DNA from: Chlamydomonas sphaeroides
Taxonomy: Eukaryota; Chlorophyta; Chlorophyceae; Chlamydomonadales; Chlamydomonadaceae
Reading direction: 5' to 3'
NCBI GenBank assembly: GCA_001662425.1
Contig: BDDC01000182.1
Span: 18,271-82,270 of the forward strand
DNA length: 64,000 nucleotides
Below are positions 19,341-31,600 of this stretch, one piece after another. The notes beneath the pieces were generated by a model, which was given only the letters and a program-made list of their open reading frames with translations, was not told where the DNA came from and made no database searches. Position numbers and translations under genes: made by a program. Each line of letters opens with the position of its first letter. Position 1 is the stretch's first letter.

Positions 19341-21088
19341 ATGCTCGTGCAAGAGCTTGCCGCGTTGCGCCAGCAGTGTGAGGACCTCCGTGGCCAGGTG
19401 GCGAGCAAGCTTGTCGTCGCGGCGGCATCAGCAGCGGTCGCTGCGCCAGCAGCAGCAGCAACAAACCCGCGCGCAAGCGCAGACAAGCAATCACGAGTCG
19501 CGACCCAGTATGCCGAAGTCGCATACAAGGTCACTGCCACGTGCGGCGCCACGCCTTCGCCACCGCCGCTGCATCCCGACGTACCCGACATCGCTCTGGA
19601 CAACGCATCCGCCGGGCACGCGCCCCACATGACCGGCGCGCTTGCCGTGCCGACCGTGACGACGCCCGTGCAGCCGCAGCGTTGGGCTGCTGCCGACGCC
19701 GACAGCCCAACCGCCGCGCCCCCTGCGGCCCACGAGGTGCCGGTCCCGGCGGAAGACATCTCGCAGGGCGGCCTAGGGCTGCTCGACTCGCTGTTCGCGC
19801 TCATGAGCGCCCAGGAGGAGGAGGAGGCGTGCAGCCTGCTGCTGGATGTCGCCGGGGATGCGGGGCCCTGGCCTGCTGCCATGGCGCTGCCGGCTGCGGC
19901 GGCGGGCGGCGGCGCACACAGGTGTGTTGTGATGAGGCATGTCAGCTAGCTAGCAGGGACGCACTGTACCTAGGGACTACTGACAGGGGAGCGAGCTATC
20001 TATCTAGCTATCATAGGTACAGAGGTGGAGACTAGGGGTTCGCGACGGTATGCCAGCCGTTGGGTCGCACGTCGTGGCTTGGTCACTGCCGCTTGGCGAA
20101 CTGCCAACTATGCCAACGCCCCTCGTTCCCCCTCCCGGCCCGCGCTCCCGCCCCTTGCAGCTGCGGTGCCCTGCCGCTGCCGGCCCCCAGCAGCGCTCCG
20201 CAGCCTGCTGCTGCTGCCTGCCCTGCTGCTCCGCGCCTGGACCGCCCGCCGGACATCACCGGTATCGTCGGAGCCATGCCGCCGCCCGCTTGGGAGCAGA
20301 GCCACAGCAGCCGCATGCTGCCGCCCGCGCCGCTGGCCGCTGCTGCCGCGCTGCCGCCACCACACCCGTACTACTGGCAGCAGCGGCCGCCATCGTCCGC
20401 CCTGCCGGCAGCCCCTGGCGCCGCGCCCTCGCAGCACAACGCCACATCCGGGCCCGCGCGGCCTCCACTTCACCCGCCGCACCCGCAGCTGGAGCCGAAC
20501 TGCCAGCTGCTGCTTCCCGGCGGCGGCTGGCGGCACCCGCCGGGCACGGCGTGACCGGCGCCTCCATCGGCGGCTGCGTCCTCTGATGAGACGCATGTGG
20601 CGTCCGCCGGCGGCGGCGGCCCGACGTTTGGCCGCACTAGCTGCAGCGGTGGCGGCCCGTCCTACGGATACGCCCCTGCTTACCGGGGTCCAACCATGCC
20701 GCCGCCGCCCATGTGCCCCATGGGTCACATGATGCCCAGCGGGCACATGCCGTACGGTCATGGCATGCCGTACAATTCGCACGTAGGCATGCCACCGCCC
20801 GTACCTTACGGCTGGACCTGGTTGGGGCCCCAGCAACTGGGCAGCGGCATCCGGCGCCGCCGCCGCGTGGCGCCGCCGCCCGCATGCGTCGGCGGCGCCG
20901 CGGTGCCGCCGCCGCTGCCGCTGGCGGCAGCGCCTGTCACGGCTGCTGCGGCAAGGCCGGCGGTGCTACTGCCGCTGACGCCGGCGGCGGCCTGGTCTAT
21001 GCCGCCAGCAAGTGGCAGCCTACCGGCGGGCGAGGTGCCAGCAGCCGGCGCGCTGCTGCCGACCGTGGCGGCAGCGGCGGCCTGCTAG
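19341..21088 (+). CDS. Leucine-zipper, Pro/Gly/Met-rich protein, possible bZIP-like regulator
   Basis: Exon 19341-19921 starts MLVQELAALRQQCEDLRG. Leucines recur every seven residues, and open sequence just upstream adds one more (TLAARIEM), so a true start may lie in an unplaced upstream exon carrying a basic region. It joins by a split Ser codon (AG|C) to exon 20161-20550 (Pro/Ala/His-rich). A proposed 90-nt intron, 20551-20640, removes an in-frame TGA at 20552 and joins in frame to 20641-21088, which is rich in Pro, Met, Gly and Tyr (MPSGHMPYGHGMPYN). This model gives 472 residues; without the last intron the protein stops at 20554 (324 residues). Low-complexity activation-domain-like composition and the zipper suggest a nuclear transcription factor, but no basic DNA-binding motif is in frame. 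A TGTAA at 21999-22003 is a possible polyadenylation signal. Confidence 0.5.
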
Positions 21089-23526
21089 GCTGCATTGCTC
21101 GCTGGCTACGCTTGTTTCTCGACGGAGCGAGTGAACGCCCGGGGCCAGCGGTGGTGCCGCGCTGGATCGGGCACCTGGGCATCGCATCGGGCCACGCATG
21201 AATGGCCGCCGTAGCGGGGTGGCACAGCCAGCAGCGAGCGAGCAGCATGCAAGCAGCATGCATGCATGCGGGCACGCCGCTGCTTCCATCTATCTATTCT
21301 AGGTAGCCGTAGGCACCTGCATGTCACGCTGTGTGCTGTCAGTCGTATGTTCCCCTGTGCGAGCGATCGAGCAACTTCTGGAGCACCGCATGCTGGGCTG
21401 CTCAGGGGAGAGGGGCTGCTGGGTCGGAGACGGACCCGCTCGACGAACCCCTGAGTACCGAATTATTCGCTCGTGGGAAGGAACCGCTTAACGAACCGAT
21501 TGATGAACCGCTGAGTGAAGCGCTGAACGAAGCGTTGATGCTCCGATGTGGTTGCATGGGGTTGCCTGGTTCGCCTTGTTGGGTGCTGGCGCGTGGGGGT
21601 GCGGCGGCGACGGCCGCAGGCGGCGGCGGATGCGTGCGCATCGCACGACTACTTGGCAGGGCGGTGCGGCCTCGGCCGGCGGCTTTCCAGTGACATGCCT
21701 ACTTCAGGATGCCCTATGCAGGAGGCCCTCCTGGCCATATGACCATGCATGCATGCATGTCCCTCCCTCGACGAACATACAAATGTGCATATGTATATAA
21801 CGGCCGGCAAGCGCCACCGAGCAGAGCCCTGTGCGAGGGCAGCCCCCGCTGAGTACGTACATGATGCTGCCGTAGCTGTCGGCGTTGTGTTGAGCGAGTG
21901 TGGGGGGTGGGGTGCCTGCTAGCTGCAAGGGCTCTGCAGCCCGTCGCGTCTACGAACGAAGTCGCTCGCTGTCTCCCAGTAGAGGCGCAGCCGAGTCTTG
22001 TAAGCTTTGCGTGTCCGCTAGCCAATTGCCACGCCGATGAAGAGCCGTCCAGCAGCCGGGGTTGAGCCGCGCCGGCTAAGCTGCAGCAGCTACTGTAGCG
22101 TGCGGCGTGCCGAGTCGCCTTCGGTGGTAGGTTGCTGCTGCTGCTCGCACCTGCTTTCGTTCCGAGTAGGAGTGAAGCAGCCGGGGCAGTGCCCTTCGTG
22201 TGGAGGTAGAGGCGGAGGTGGGCCTGTACGTATGGGCGGCATGCAATTGGCTGCGCACCGCACCGAGTACTGCTCTCGCCTACACCATGGCGGCGAGTGG
22301 GCACGGTCCAAAGCAGCATGGCATGCGCGCTGCTGCCCTGGCTGGGGCAAGCACCCAGGCAAGCAGTCTGGATGTATATGTGGTCCCGAAATTTCCCCAC
22401 AGCCAAGCCACCCTCCAAGCCACAGCCAAGCCATCCCGCCGGTCATCATGCACGACGCACATGCCGCAGGCAGCTACACGCAGCAGATGCATAGGTCCGC
22501 CAGCGAGCACAGCGCTGTATGTAAGCAAACCACGTACGTAGTCCTGCCGCGCCACACACGCACATCAGCCAGACAGCATGGATGGAGGCATCAGCAGGCA
22601 TACATGTGGCATCATGGATGCACGCACGTTCAACAAGACGTTAGCTCGCTACCCAGGGCCTTGGGGCCCCGCCCGCCGCAACCACCAGGCCAACCAGTGC
22701 AGCCCGGCGGCACGGCAACGACACGGCAGCAGCGCCCAGCAGCAGCCAGTCGCTGGTTCGTGCGCGTTTACGGCACAGCAGTGCCCATGCATGGCGGGCT
22801 GCTCGCTCGCTCAGACACCTCGAGGGGGCCATCCGGCTCGCTGGATAGAAGTCAGCACATTAACGCACACCAGGAGCACGCGCACCGGGCAGCGTCCCTC
22901 ACTCTATCTGCGCTTGCACAGTACGGTGCGTGCGTTGCGGTGTACCCACTAGCAGCGCGTACCCGCATACTCTCGGGGATCAGCGGTTAATCAGGCAACT
23001 CTATCTGGGGCGGGCCCCGTGGTTGGACCCCTGCTGCGCGCCAGTGTGTGTCTGTGTGTGTGCTGCCTCCAGCAGCAGCGCCCCGCCCATCCATACGGCA
23101 GCAGCCCTGCCTTCCTCCCAGCCACGCACACACGCCCAGCCGCAGCCGTCGCCCTGCCCGCACTCCCCCTGCTGCGCCTCAACGGCCATTCACATGCGGC
23201 CCGCCGCGCATGAGGGGCGTGCGTTGGGGGAAATAGGGGTCATTGGCCGTGCGAGTAAGGCGTGGGGGGCAGAGGAGGGTGCACAGGCCGCGCATGCGGG
23301 GGCGCCGGAGTGGGGGAGGCGTCCATGTATCTGACACGTGCGTGCCACTGACTCGTGTCAACACACTCGTGTCGCCGACTCGTGTCACGAATCCTCGTGT
23401 CGACACTAGTGCCAGTGACACGGGGTGTCCAACACGCTGATTATCCAAGCCAAGCGACACGACAGTTCCGCAACAGGCCTGACACGGGGTAAATACGAGG
23501 GCCCATGATTACAGCAGACGGTTGAG

Positions 23527-23658
23527 ATGGAAGGAACTGCAATGCGCACCTTTAATTGCTCCAAGTACCGCTACGAGGACCTGAGCGAGGTGCTCCACGT
23601 TGGCATTATTGGGCAACGGCTAGCTGTGGGAGGCCCCGGCGGGTGGCAGCTGGTGTAG
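23527..23658 (+). CDS. Small ORF or exon fragment, unknown
   Basis: A 43-codon frame from ATG to TAG reads MEGTAMRTFNCSKYRYEDL then SEVLHVGIIGQRLAVG. The amino-acid mix is less biased than the surrounding GC-driven frames, so it may be a real small protein or a decayed transposon exon. No homologue is recognised and there is no further support. Confidence 0.2.
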   Translation: MEGTAMRTFNCSKYRYEDLSEVLHVGIIGQRLAVGGPGGWQLV

Positions 23659-24100
23659 GCGGCCGCGGCCCGGTCGGGGCAGGGGCCACGAGGGCAATGA
23701 GACAGAGGCGCAGGCTAGCGACAGCCGCGCTGGCATGGGACGACGGCTGGGGCCCGCCCCTGCGGGAGGCACTGGCACGGCGACGGTGAGGGTGCGGCGG
23801 CGCCCGACGGCGCAGTGGCAGCGGCTGTGTCATGGGCCGCAGCACCTTTGACATGGGCGGCGAGGGCGTGAGGGCACGGGCCGCGGCAGTGAGGGCAAGG
23901 GCGGCGATATTGAAGGTGCGTGAGATAGAGCGCGCGGCAGCAAAGTGGAACCAACGCCACGCCACAACCGCACCGCCACGCATCGCATCCCAGCACGCGC
24001 CACCTGCCACGGCACGGGTGCAGGCGGCCGCGGCACGGGCCGCGAGGGCAACGACACAACGACAGGGCCCGAAGGGAACACGACGGCGGTGATGGCACAA

Positions 24101-24153
24101 CGACCGTGGGATATGGGCATGGCTGGGCGACCGTGGGATATGGGCATGGGCGG
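24101..24153 (+). repeat. 27-bp tandem duplication
   Basis: The unit CGACCGTGGGATATGGGCAT plus seven bases occurs twice in direct succession (24101-24127 and 24128-24153) with minimal change. It is intergenic, with no assigned function. Confidence 0.8.
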
Positions 24154-24389
24154 CCAGGGCACGACGCAACCCAGGGAAACGTCAGGAAATTGGAGAGGCA
24201 ACGGTGAAGAGGCAAACAGAGAAGGCCAAGGGGGCCAACAACGGCGATGCCCAAGCCACGACTCGTCCTTGTCTCGCCCCCTCCCGCGCACCCAACACGC
24301 ACCCAGCCGCCCCCCACCTGCCTACGTCAGCTACGGACCTCTCCGTCGGCGAACAGGGCATTTCTTGGTAGCTCGATGGATTGAGACAG

Positions 24390-24394
24390 TTACA
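24390..24394 (-). terminator. Candidate polyadenylation signal (TGTAA) of the giant surface-protein gene
   Basis: On the minus strand TGTAA occurs about 680 nt after the stop codon at 25076. TGTAA is the dominant polyadenylation signal in volvocine green algae. No other copy was seen between the stop and this site. Confidence 0.45.
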
Positions 24395-25075
24395 GAGTAA
24401 CAAGGGGCTGAGCACCATCTGAAGGGCAGGAAGCCATCCCAGTCACGCCGGTGCGAATATCAAGGGGTTTAAGGATGCACACAAATGTAACATTCATGAC
24501 GCGTGGATAGAGGAACAGCAGAACACAGGCGGGCAGTCCAGGAATCGACATGCTCCATAAGAAGCCAGGCTACACCTGAGGCCGGGCGCCACTTTCCAGC
24601 TGAAGACTTGCACGCCGGACTGTAACACCTTCTCCCGCTACTCCATGGCAAGCCTATATTGTATACGGACTACAGGATGGCCCACTGGGGGCAACCCCGA
24701 CATGACAGCTCCAGCCACATTGTCCCTAGCAAATTTAAGCAGCAGTCACACCACTCCGCCCTGGTTAAGAAAGGCCACATGACACGGTGCACAGCGACGT
24801 CCCAAAGCACACACCTCACACCTCGGACACGGAGGCACCGCGGCTAGCAAGGCTAGCTGCAAAGAAGACAGAATTCACACAATGCTGACACATTAACACC
24901 ACATGACGCGTGTATTGCTTAACCATGAAGCCAAGCTTCTAGGCTATTGTGTTGTATGCGCATGAAACATATATCTCGGGGATATATCCAGATAAGAGGC
25001 ACTCGGCGACCCACACTACAGCTCCAAAGGCAAGCTATTACCAAACACAGGATACTACAGGCGTCTTAAGAGGAT

Positions 25076-25633
25076 CTAGGCTGATGCCTGCCTCGCTGAC
25101 CGCCTCCTGCGCACCGCCCACACTGCCAGCAGCATCCCCATCACAGCCATGTTGGCAGCTGCCACCAACCCCACCACCAGGCCGCTGCCGTGACCTACAG
25201 AGCTTCCCAGGCGCTGCGGCATGCTCCTGCCGAGCTGCCGGCGACCCCGTATGGCAGCGTCATGCACGGAATCCGAGTGGGGCTCAGTGGCATCTGGCAG
25301 ACGAGCGGCCTGGACGGTCGAGCGCTGCGCCTCGTCCAGCGCCCTGTCCTGCTCCTCCGTCAGCAGCCTGGGCTCCGCCTCGTACGGCAGCACGGCCGCT
25401 GCCATCCTGCCAGCCTCTTCGCGTGCCTGCTCCATCTCCTCGTCGGTGAGCTCAAGGTAGAGCTGGTCCTCAAACGACAGCAGCTGACGTAAAGAATACA
25501 CGGGGGCCAGGTGCTGCTTGATAGCCAGGGACAGGCTCGAGTTGGCGTCTCGGAGCTGGGCCGTGAGCTTTGACGCCACGTCAGCGGCACTCATGTCATT
25601 GGTGGTATCATGGCTTGCAGTCAGCTCCACGTC
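25076..25633 (-). CDS. C-terminal exon with transmembrane helix and stop
   Basis: Acceptor at 25634 (CACACAG), then DVELTASHDTTNDMSAADVA and a helical acidic stretch (LTDEEMEQAREEAGRM). The exon ends GLVVGLVAAANMAVMGMLLA VWAV (about 25112-25177), then an RRRRSARQASA tail and TAG at 25076-25078. One hydrophobic helix followed by a short basic tail is the stop-transfer arrangement of a type I membrane protein. The preceding exon is 25968-25732, with donor GTGAGT. Confidence 0.75.
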   Translation of the reverse strand, partial: DVELTASHDTTNDMSAADVASKLTAQLRDANSSLSLAIKQHLAPVYSLRQLLSFEDQLYLELTDEEMEQAREEAGRMAAAVLPYEAEPRLLTEEQDRALDEAQRSTVQAARLPDATEPHSDSVHDAAIRGRRQLGRSMPQRLGSSVGHGSGLVVGLVAAANMAVMGMLLAVWAVRRRRSARQASA

Positions 25634-28600
25634 CTGTGTGGTGCAAAGCAATGATGGACGGCATATGTTGGGTGGATTGACACGTGCTGGCTATCTAGCA
25701 GCAGTTCCTTGACATTGGATGGCTCACTCACCAGGGCATCGTGGCGTGTGAGCAGGACAGCGCTGGTGGCCTCAGCCGCATCGGGTGAGATGCCCAGCCG
25801 GATCAACTCCTCGCGAAGGAGCTGCGTCAGCTCCACTCCATTGGTTTCGGTGACATCAATCTCATCGGGGGGCAGCAGGGAGTCGTGCTGCCAGGCCATC
25901 AGGCGGCGGCCAGCGGTAGCAATGCCCGAAGGCACCGGGCCAAGGACCAAGCCCAGAGATACGACGGCCTGTGTCGATGGGAGTTGAGCGTCTAGTTATG
26001 CATGCATCGAGGCACATAGACCCCCGCCTCACTACAACCAAGCAACGCACCCGCTCCACGGGTGTAGTGCTGCCCATGAAAAAGCTGAACTGCGTCTGTT
26101 GTGCTGGCACGTTGCCGGCCATGTCTGCAACCAATCATTTGGGGGCGATGTGTGGCGAACGTTAGGTACTGGCAGTTGATAGCCATAGAAATAACTTGCG
26201 CTGCACTTCATAGCACCGTTGCGAGCACGCACCCCTGACACCCGAGATGTTGACGCTGATGGTTCGGTTGGCCAGGAAGGCGTGATACGGGAAGTTGTAG
26301 GGGTCCCAGTGGAGCACGATGAGGCGCCCCTCGCAGGCAGGTATCAGGTACTCTGCGGGCGGCACAGCAGAGGCATGGGGGCAGACGAAGTCAGGGCACC
26401 CATGCAAGCAACATGCCGCCGGGGCGTGCTTGGCCGGAAAAATCTTGCAGCCTGCTTCACCTGACGGCAGGGCTGCTGTGATGTTGGTCTTTGTGGTGGA
26501 GTTGGTGGTGGTTACCGAGGCTGTCACCCCAATGGCAGCCGTCTGGCGGCAGTCCAGAAGCTCAGAGTACTCCACATAGATACCGTCGCCTGCAGAAAAG
26601 AACAGGGCGGAAAGGGGTTTCGCCATATCATTGGCCACACCAGCGACAATGCATGGCTAGTCATGTTGCATCCCTTTTGGGGCCCGTTCATACAAAGCTC
26701 GCTGGCCAGGCCAAACCGGTGTGTGCTCCCTAGACGGCCACATAGCCGAACCATATGCCTGCTACCGTCCTTGCAATGGCAGCAGCTGGCTTCCATCAGC
26801 ACACCTGGCAAGTACGTCTGCAAGGGCGGGAGGCACATGCATGGCACACGTGTAGCATGCGCATGTCCACAACACATGCACGCAAGGGCGTTTCGTGTGT
26901 CCCCTGGCTCACCCTGTTTGGCCACAGGCTGTTGAACACGGGCACCGGCGGGCGGCGATCCACCAGCAGCCGCACCGGCTCTCCATCCACTCGGGCGTCG
27001 CTGCCGCCTGCAGTGGGAGGAACCAGCTGATAACGTCCCGTGCCCTGACCCACACACACACCCGCACACCACGCGCCCACCTGCGGTCTCAGCATCGCAC
27101 ACCACCACCCATCTCAGCAGGTACTCTCCATCCGCCAGGGCGCTGGTCCAATCTTGCCACTCCAGAGTTGCCAAACCGAAGCTATTAAGATGGCAGGAGC
27201 ATGCGGGCACGCATTTTGGGCTGGTCACTACACAACGGAATGGTCAATGTGCATGCACGCATACGTTCTATGTTGGCAACCCACCTCGTGTCCTCAAGCA
27301 GAACGAAATTGATCCGGGCCTGGCGACCGTGGGGCATGCAGAGGGCACAATGTTGCGTGATCCTCCAAGAGTGTATTTGCGCAAGTTGGCAGGCTGTTGG
27401 CAGGCATGGCGGGTCGAAGCTATGGGAGCCTGATGTGCAAGCATGTGCGGTAAGCGTTTTGGCAGCGTCCATGCTGTAGGGCCTCTTATCCCGCCAAGCG
27501 TGTGTGGCAGGGACGGGTGAGGTGCATACTCACCCCCGTGGTTGCATTGCGGATGATGGACCAGATTCCGCCATCGCGGCTGGGGCTGGTGTACTCGATG
27601 AAGACACCAGTGTTGTTGTTGGCAAGGCGGCTGTGCGTGCGCAGCTTTTGCGTCGTGTACAGCGGGTTGGTCAGCGTGAGCTTGAGCGCCTGCGCGCGTG
27701 GCAAAACAAGGACAAGGGGCTGGGCATACAAGACCAGCAGCATGCATACGATCGACAATGGGCTCGCTGCGGTGTGCAGGCACAGCTACGTAGTGGCATG
27801 GCAAGGCGTGGGCATCAGCTCAGCGTGCCAGATCGAAGGCCAGGTAGCAGAGGGCACATGCAGGGGCACCCACCGTTCCTCCTGTTGCGTCGCTGGCGTT
27901 GAGCAACAGCGGTTGCACGGGCGGCCAGCCCCTCTGCCACGACACCTCGGGGCAGCCGCGGTAGCACGTCAGGCCGAGCTTGGCGGTGGAAAGAGTTGCT
28001 GTGGGAAAGTAAAACAGAGGAAGGGCGGCTCTGCGTCCAGCCCATGGCCCCCGCAAGCGGTCCCAGCCGGAAGCGAGGCGGCAGTGTCGGCAAACACATG
28101 ACATGCTAGAAAGGTGCACACTGCCCACTTTCCGCGCATTGGCCAACGAGCTAGGTGTGAACGAACTAAGTTGTTCACAATAAATGACTGGTGCTTGATT
28201 GGTGTGAAACCGTCGTCCTGCAAACTGCCTAACGATTGCAAGCGTGGGTCGTCCCCCAACTCACCGGGAGCATCTGGACTCAAAGTCGGACATTGTGAGT
28301 AAGCGGAAATGTCCAGAGTCGTCACAGTGGACCTCGAGCTGGGGCTGCACTTGGCGGCGACCTGGCAGGCGCGGGCGTCGTGTGGGGGTGTATGGTCTGT
28401 GGTGCAATTGTCTGAAGCATGGTGTGCCTGCAAGCAGGTACAGCAGGCAGCTGAGCAACCCACCACGGTACGGTACTGTCTGTTGTACGGCCCGTCCAGC
28501 CAATAGAAGACATCTTGCACCCAAGGGGCGCCAAGGAGCTGCAGGTAGATGCCGTTCTGGTTTGTGTTGAGGTCTGGAGTGATTGTGAGAAGGACCTGTC

Positions 28601-31600
28601 AATGAGTACGAGAACGCGAATGGGGGCTTCAATGTGAGGCATACAGACTCAAAAACACACAGGATGAATGGCGCCTTCTAGAGCACTCCCGAGAACTCGC
28701 CGGTTCCTCGGTTTCACTCTTGTTCTCAAGGACTAGCTCGTATAGCGTCGAGTCACCCTGCTTGACGTTCTCCTGGTGAGGGGCAGAGCAGCACCGGACG
28801 GAGCAAGCAATACCCATTGACAGTTGACAGTAATGCCACCGAGCAAGGTTCGTCCTCCACACCCAGAGGGACCACGGACGGCTTCACTCTGCATTTTGCC
28901 ACGTCTGCGCCAGGCGCTTCAGCAAGGTACCGACAAGGGATCCAGCTATGGTGCACACCCCAGGCACCCCAGGCTGGTGCCAGACCTGCAGTGCTGGAGG
29001 TTGGAGAGTGATCGAGGCACCGTAGCGGCTCAGCGTGTTTGGCTCATGCGGGCAGCGTGAGCGGCCGGCCAGAGTTTTGAACATTGGGACACCATAGGCT
29101 GGGCAGGGCTTGATCTGCGAAAGGAGCACCAACGGCTTAGATCTGGTTGTGACCGGGCGGGTGGTCGCGGTGTGCAACACGGATGACCGGCAATCAGGGG
29201 TCATGATGTCGCTGATAGATGGCAGCATCGGGGCGCCTGCTGGACTATGGCTCGCGAGCTCACCGCTACCAGGAACTGATCGCCGGGGTCCTTGTCTGCA
29301 AGCGTGACCGTCACTGTGCGCTCGCGTGCCGTTTCCTGCAGTTTGACAGTACCGGTAAGCAGCTGGTGTGCGGCACGCACACAGGTACGCATGAAGAACA
29401 AATGCTTTGCTTAGCATAGCAGCCCACCCACCTGGGTCAGAGCGCTGCCAAAGTTGAGCTCCACCGCATACGTGCTCTCGTCCTGTTTAAGGGTTTTGCA
29501 AGGGGGCTCTCCAGTTACGGGGGCTCTTCAGTTATAGCAGAAGCCCACGATGCAGCAGCGCGACTCAAGCCGTACTCAGCAGATAACCGGCCGGGGCAAG
29601 CTTACCTCATTCCCGACTTTGATTGCATTGAAGAATTCACTCTGCACACCAGCAAATGCTCACAATTTGACGCGTGCTGTTATGGTGCACTGCAATGCAC
29701 TCCACAAGCATGCGAACTGCCACGCACTCACCTCGCCCTCGCCAGTGATTGCTGGGGTGCAGCATATAGGCAATGGGCCACATAAGCCTCATCTAGTACA
29801 GATCCCTGCCAAGCATGCATTGAACTTACACGTGGAACTTTGGAACGAGATGCCAAATTTGATTGTGGTGCTGAGCGATGAGGCAGACGTCATAGAGTAG
29901 CTGTAGCTGCCACCTCCACCAGAGAATGAGAACTTTGTGAACTTGGTGTTGGTCTCCTGTTGCAACGCATCAATCTGGTGACCTGCCAGGATGCCTCCTG
30001 GCACGTCCACTACGGGCTGGACAACCGTGTTGCCCTTGGCGCCACTCTCCTCCAGGTATTTCTGATACGTGTAGGTACAGACGGGGCCTCGTGAGCAAGA
30101 TGCTGGCACACCAGCATGTGCTAACGAGCTTGTAGGCGCTAGGTTAGGTCCCACTGGCATTGCCGTGGCAAGTACCTGGGTCTTCAGCATCAGCTGCTGC
30201 AGCCGCCCTTCACCCTCAAAGAAACCCAGCTTCCACACGCCATCCTGTACAGGCAGCCAGGGGGCATCAGGGGCCGGGGTGCATCACACATCTGTGGCGT
30301 TGCCTGGAGACCCTCGCTGGCGTCAGCCGCAGCCGAAGCCATCAGGGGCCTTGCTTCGCACCTGCTCCAGGCGCTCGTTGGCGATGCGGCGGCCCTCGTA
30401 CATGTAGTTAGACCTGTCTGGGTGCTGGTCCATGCGCTGCACGTCAGATGGACAGGGGCCGGGGTGAGGTGTGGGTAGTCGTAGCCCGGTGGCAAACGAC
30501 TGACAGCATGCGACGCAAGACAGCCTCCGTAACCCAGTGCCCACCTCGTGCCAGATGCCCTCAACCACCGGCTGCGTAAATCCGTTTGCCTCGGGGCTGC
30601 CAAACTGTAAGAAGACACACGCAAGACACGGCACACAACATGGCACGACGGGGGAATGTTCAGAGGTTTTATGTGCATGTTTAGAAGGAGATTGCTGTAT
30701 ATCCGCCGGGCAAGGTGCTAGCGTGGTTCTGAGGGTGCTTCAGGGTTTGCTTGGCTACCTGGTAAGTGGGCAGCTGGCCGCTGTTCTCGTCGGCAAAGGC
30801 AGTGTCATACAACTTCTTATGTACTGCCAGGATGTCCTGCCAGCCCTTGATGCCGGACTCAACGCTGCGGGACGGTGTGGGCACGGCACGACCGCTTGTA
30901 TTAATGCTGTGCTGCTAACCAGAGCTTCTGATAACAACCACTGCTCAACGTGCATGCTGGTCATCAGCCCCACCTGGTCTTTGCTGTCGAGTTGCCCACT
31001 TCATCAGCCGACGCAAGCTGGCGCTCCAAGTCCGGGATAATGACACTCCGGATGTGCCACACACTGCATGACACGGCCGTTGTGCATCAGCACCTGTAAC
31101 CAGCAAACAGGGCACCTGTACTCGTACGGCAATGGTGGGTCCACACCTACCTGTGCCACGAGGTGCCGTCCATGTTGGGCTGCGCGTTCCACGCCCTGCA
31201 CATCATGTAGGAGCGGACATCGTCGATTTGACAATTTGACAAGCAGCGAGGGCGAGCGACAGTCACCTCCTATTTGCGGTGTCTACAGCAATAAGAGTAA
31301 CATGAGCACACGCACAGCCTCAGCACGCGCCCTCTGCACTGCTGCCGGCTCACGGTACAGCCACGCGGGCGGAGGCATTGCAGGTGTCGGTGTCAAACAT
31401 AAGGGTGTCTGCAGGGCATGCATCAAGTTAGCAGCGGTATTCGTCGACAGTGCTAGCGTGTGTTCAGAAATACATATCAGTATAATAGTAAAACAAAAGC
31501 ACACAAGGGAGGTTGGCGCGCCGGCCGTGCGCAGAGGGAATGCAGTTGTTAGGTGCGCCTGCTGTGCGGAAGTAAGCCCAACGTGTGTGAACGAAGCGAT

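Larger units (their letters stand above)
21089..24385. other. Intergenic region with simple and tandem repeats
   Basis: No recognised gene. The region holds GCATGCATGC-type and AGCT/ATCT simple repeats. It also holds a degenerate 12-nt periodic stretch (about 21440-21545), a cluster of ACTCGTGTC-like units (about 23325-23410) and a 27-bp tandem duplication (24101-24153). A short coding-like frame is at 23527-23658. Confidence 0.45.

Noticed and set aside
21440..21545. Periodic DEPLSEALNEAL-type text as a repeat protein
   Set aside because: A short degenerate 12-nt repeat inside non-coding sequence; no upstream or downstream coding support.
22037..22990. 317-codon plus-strand frame
   Set aside because: Composition matches GC-rich non-coding frames and simple GCATGC repeats; no domain.
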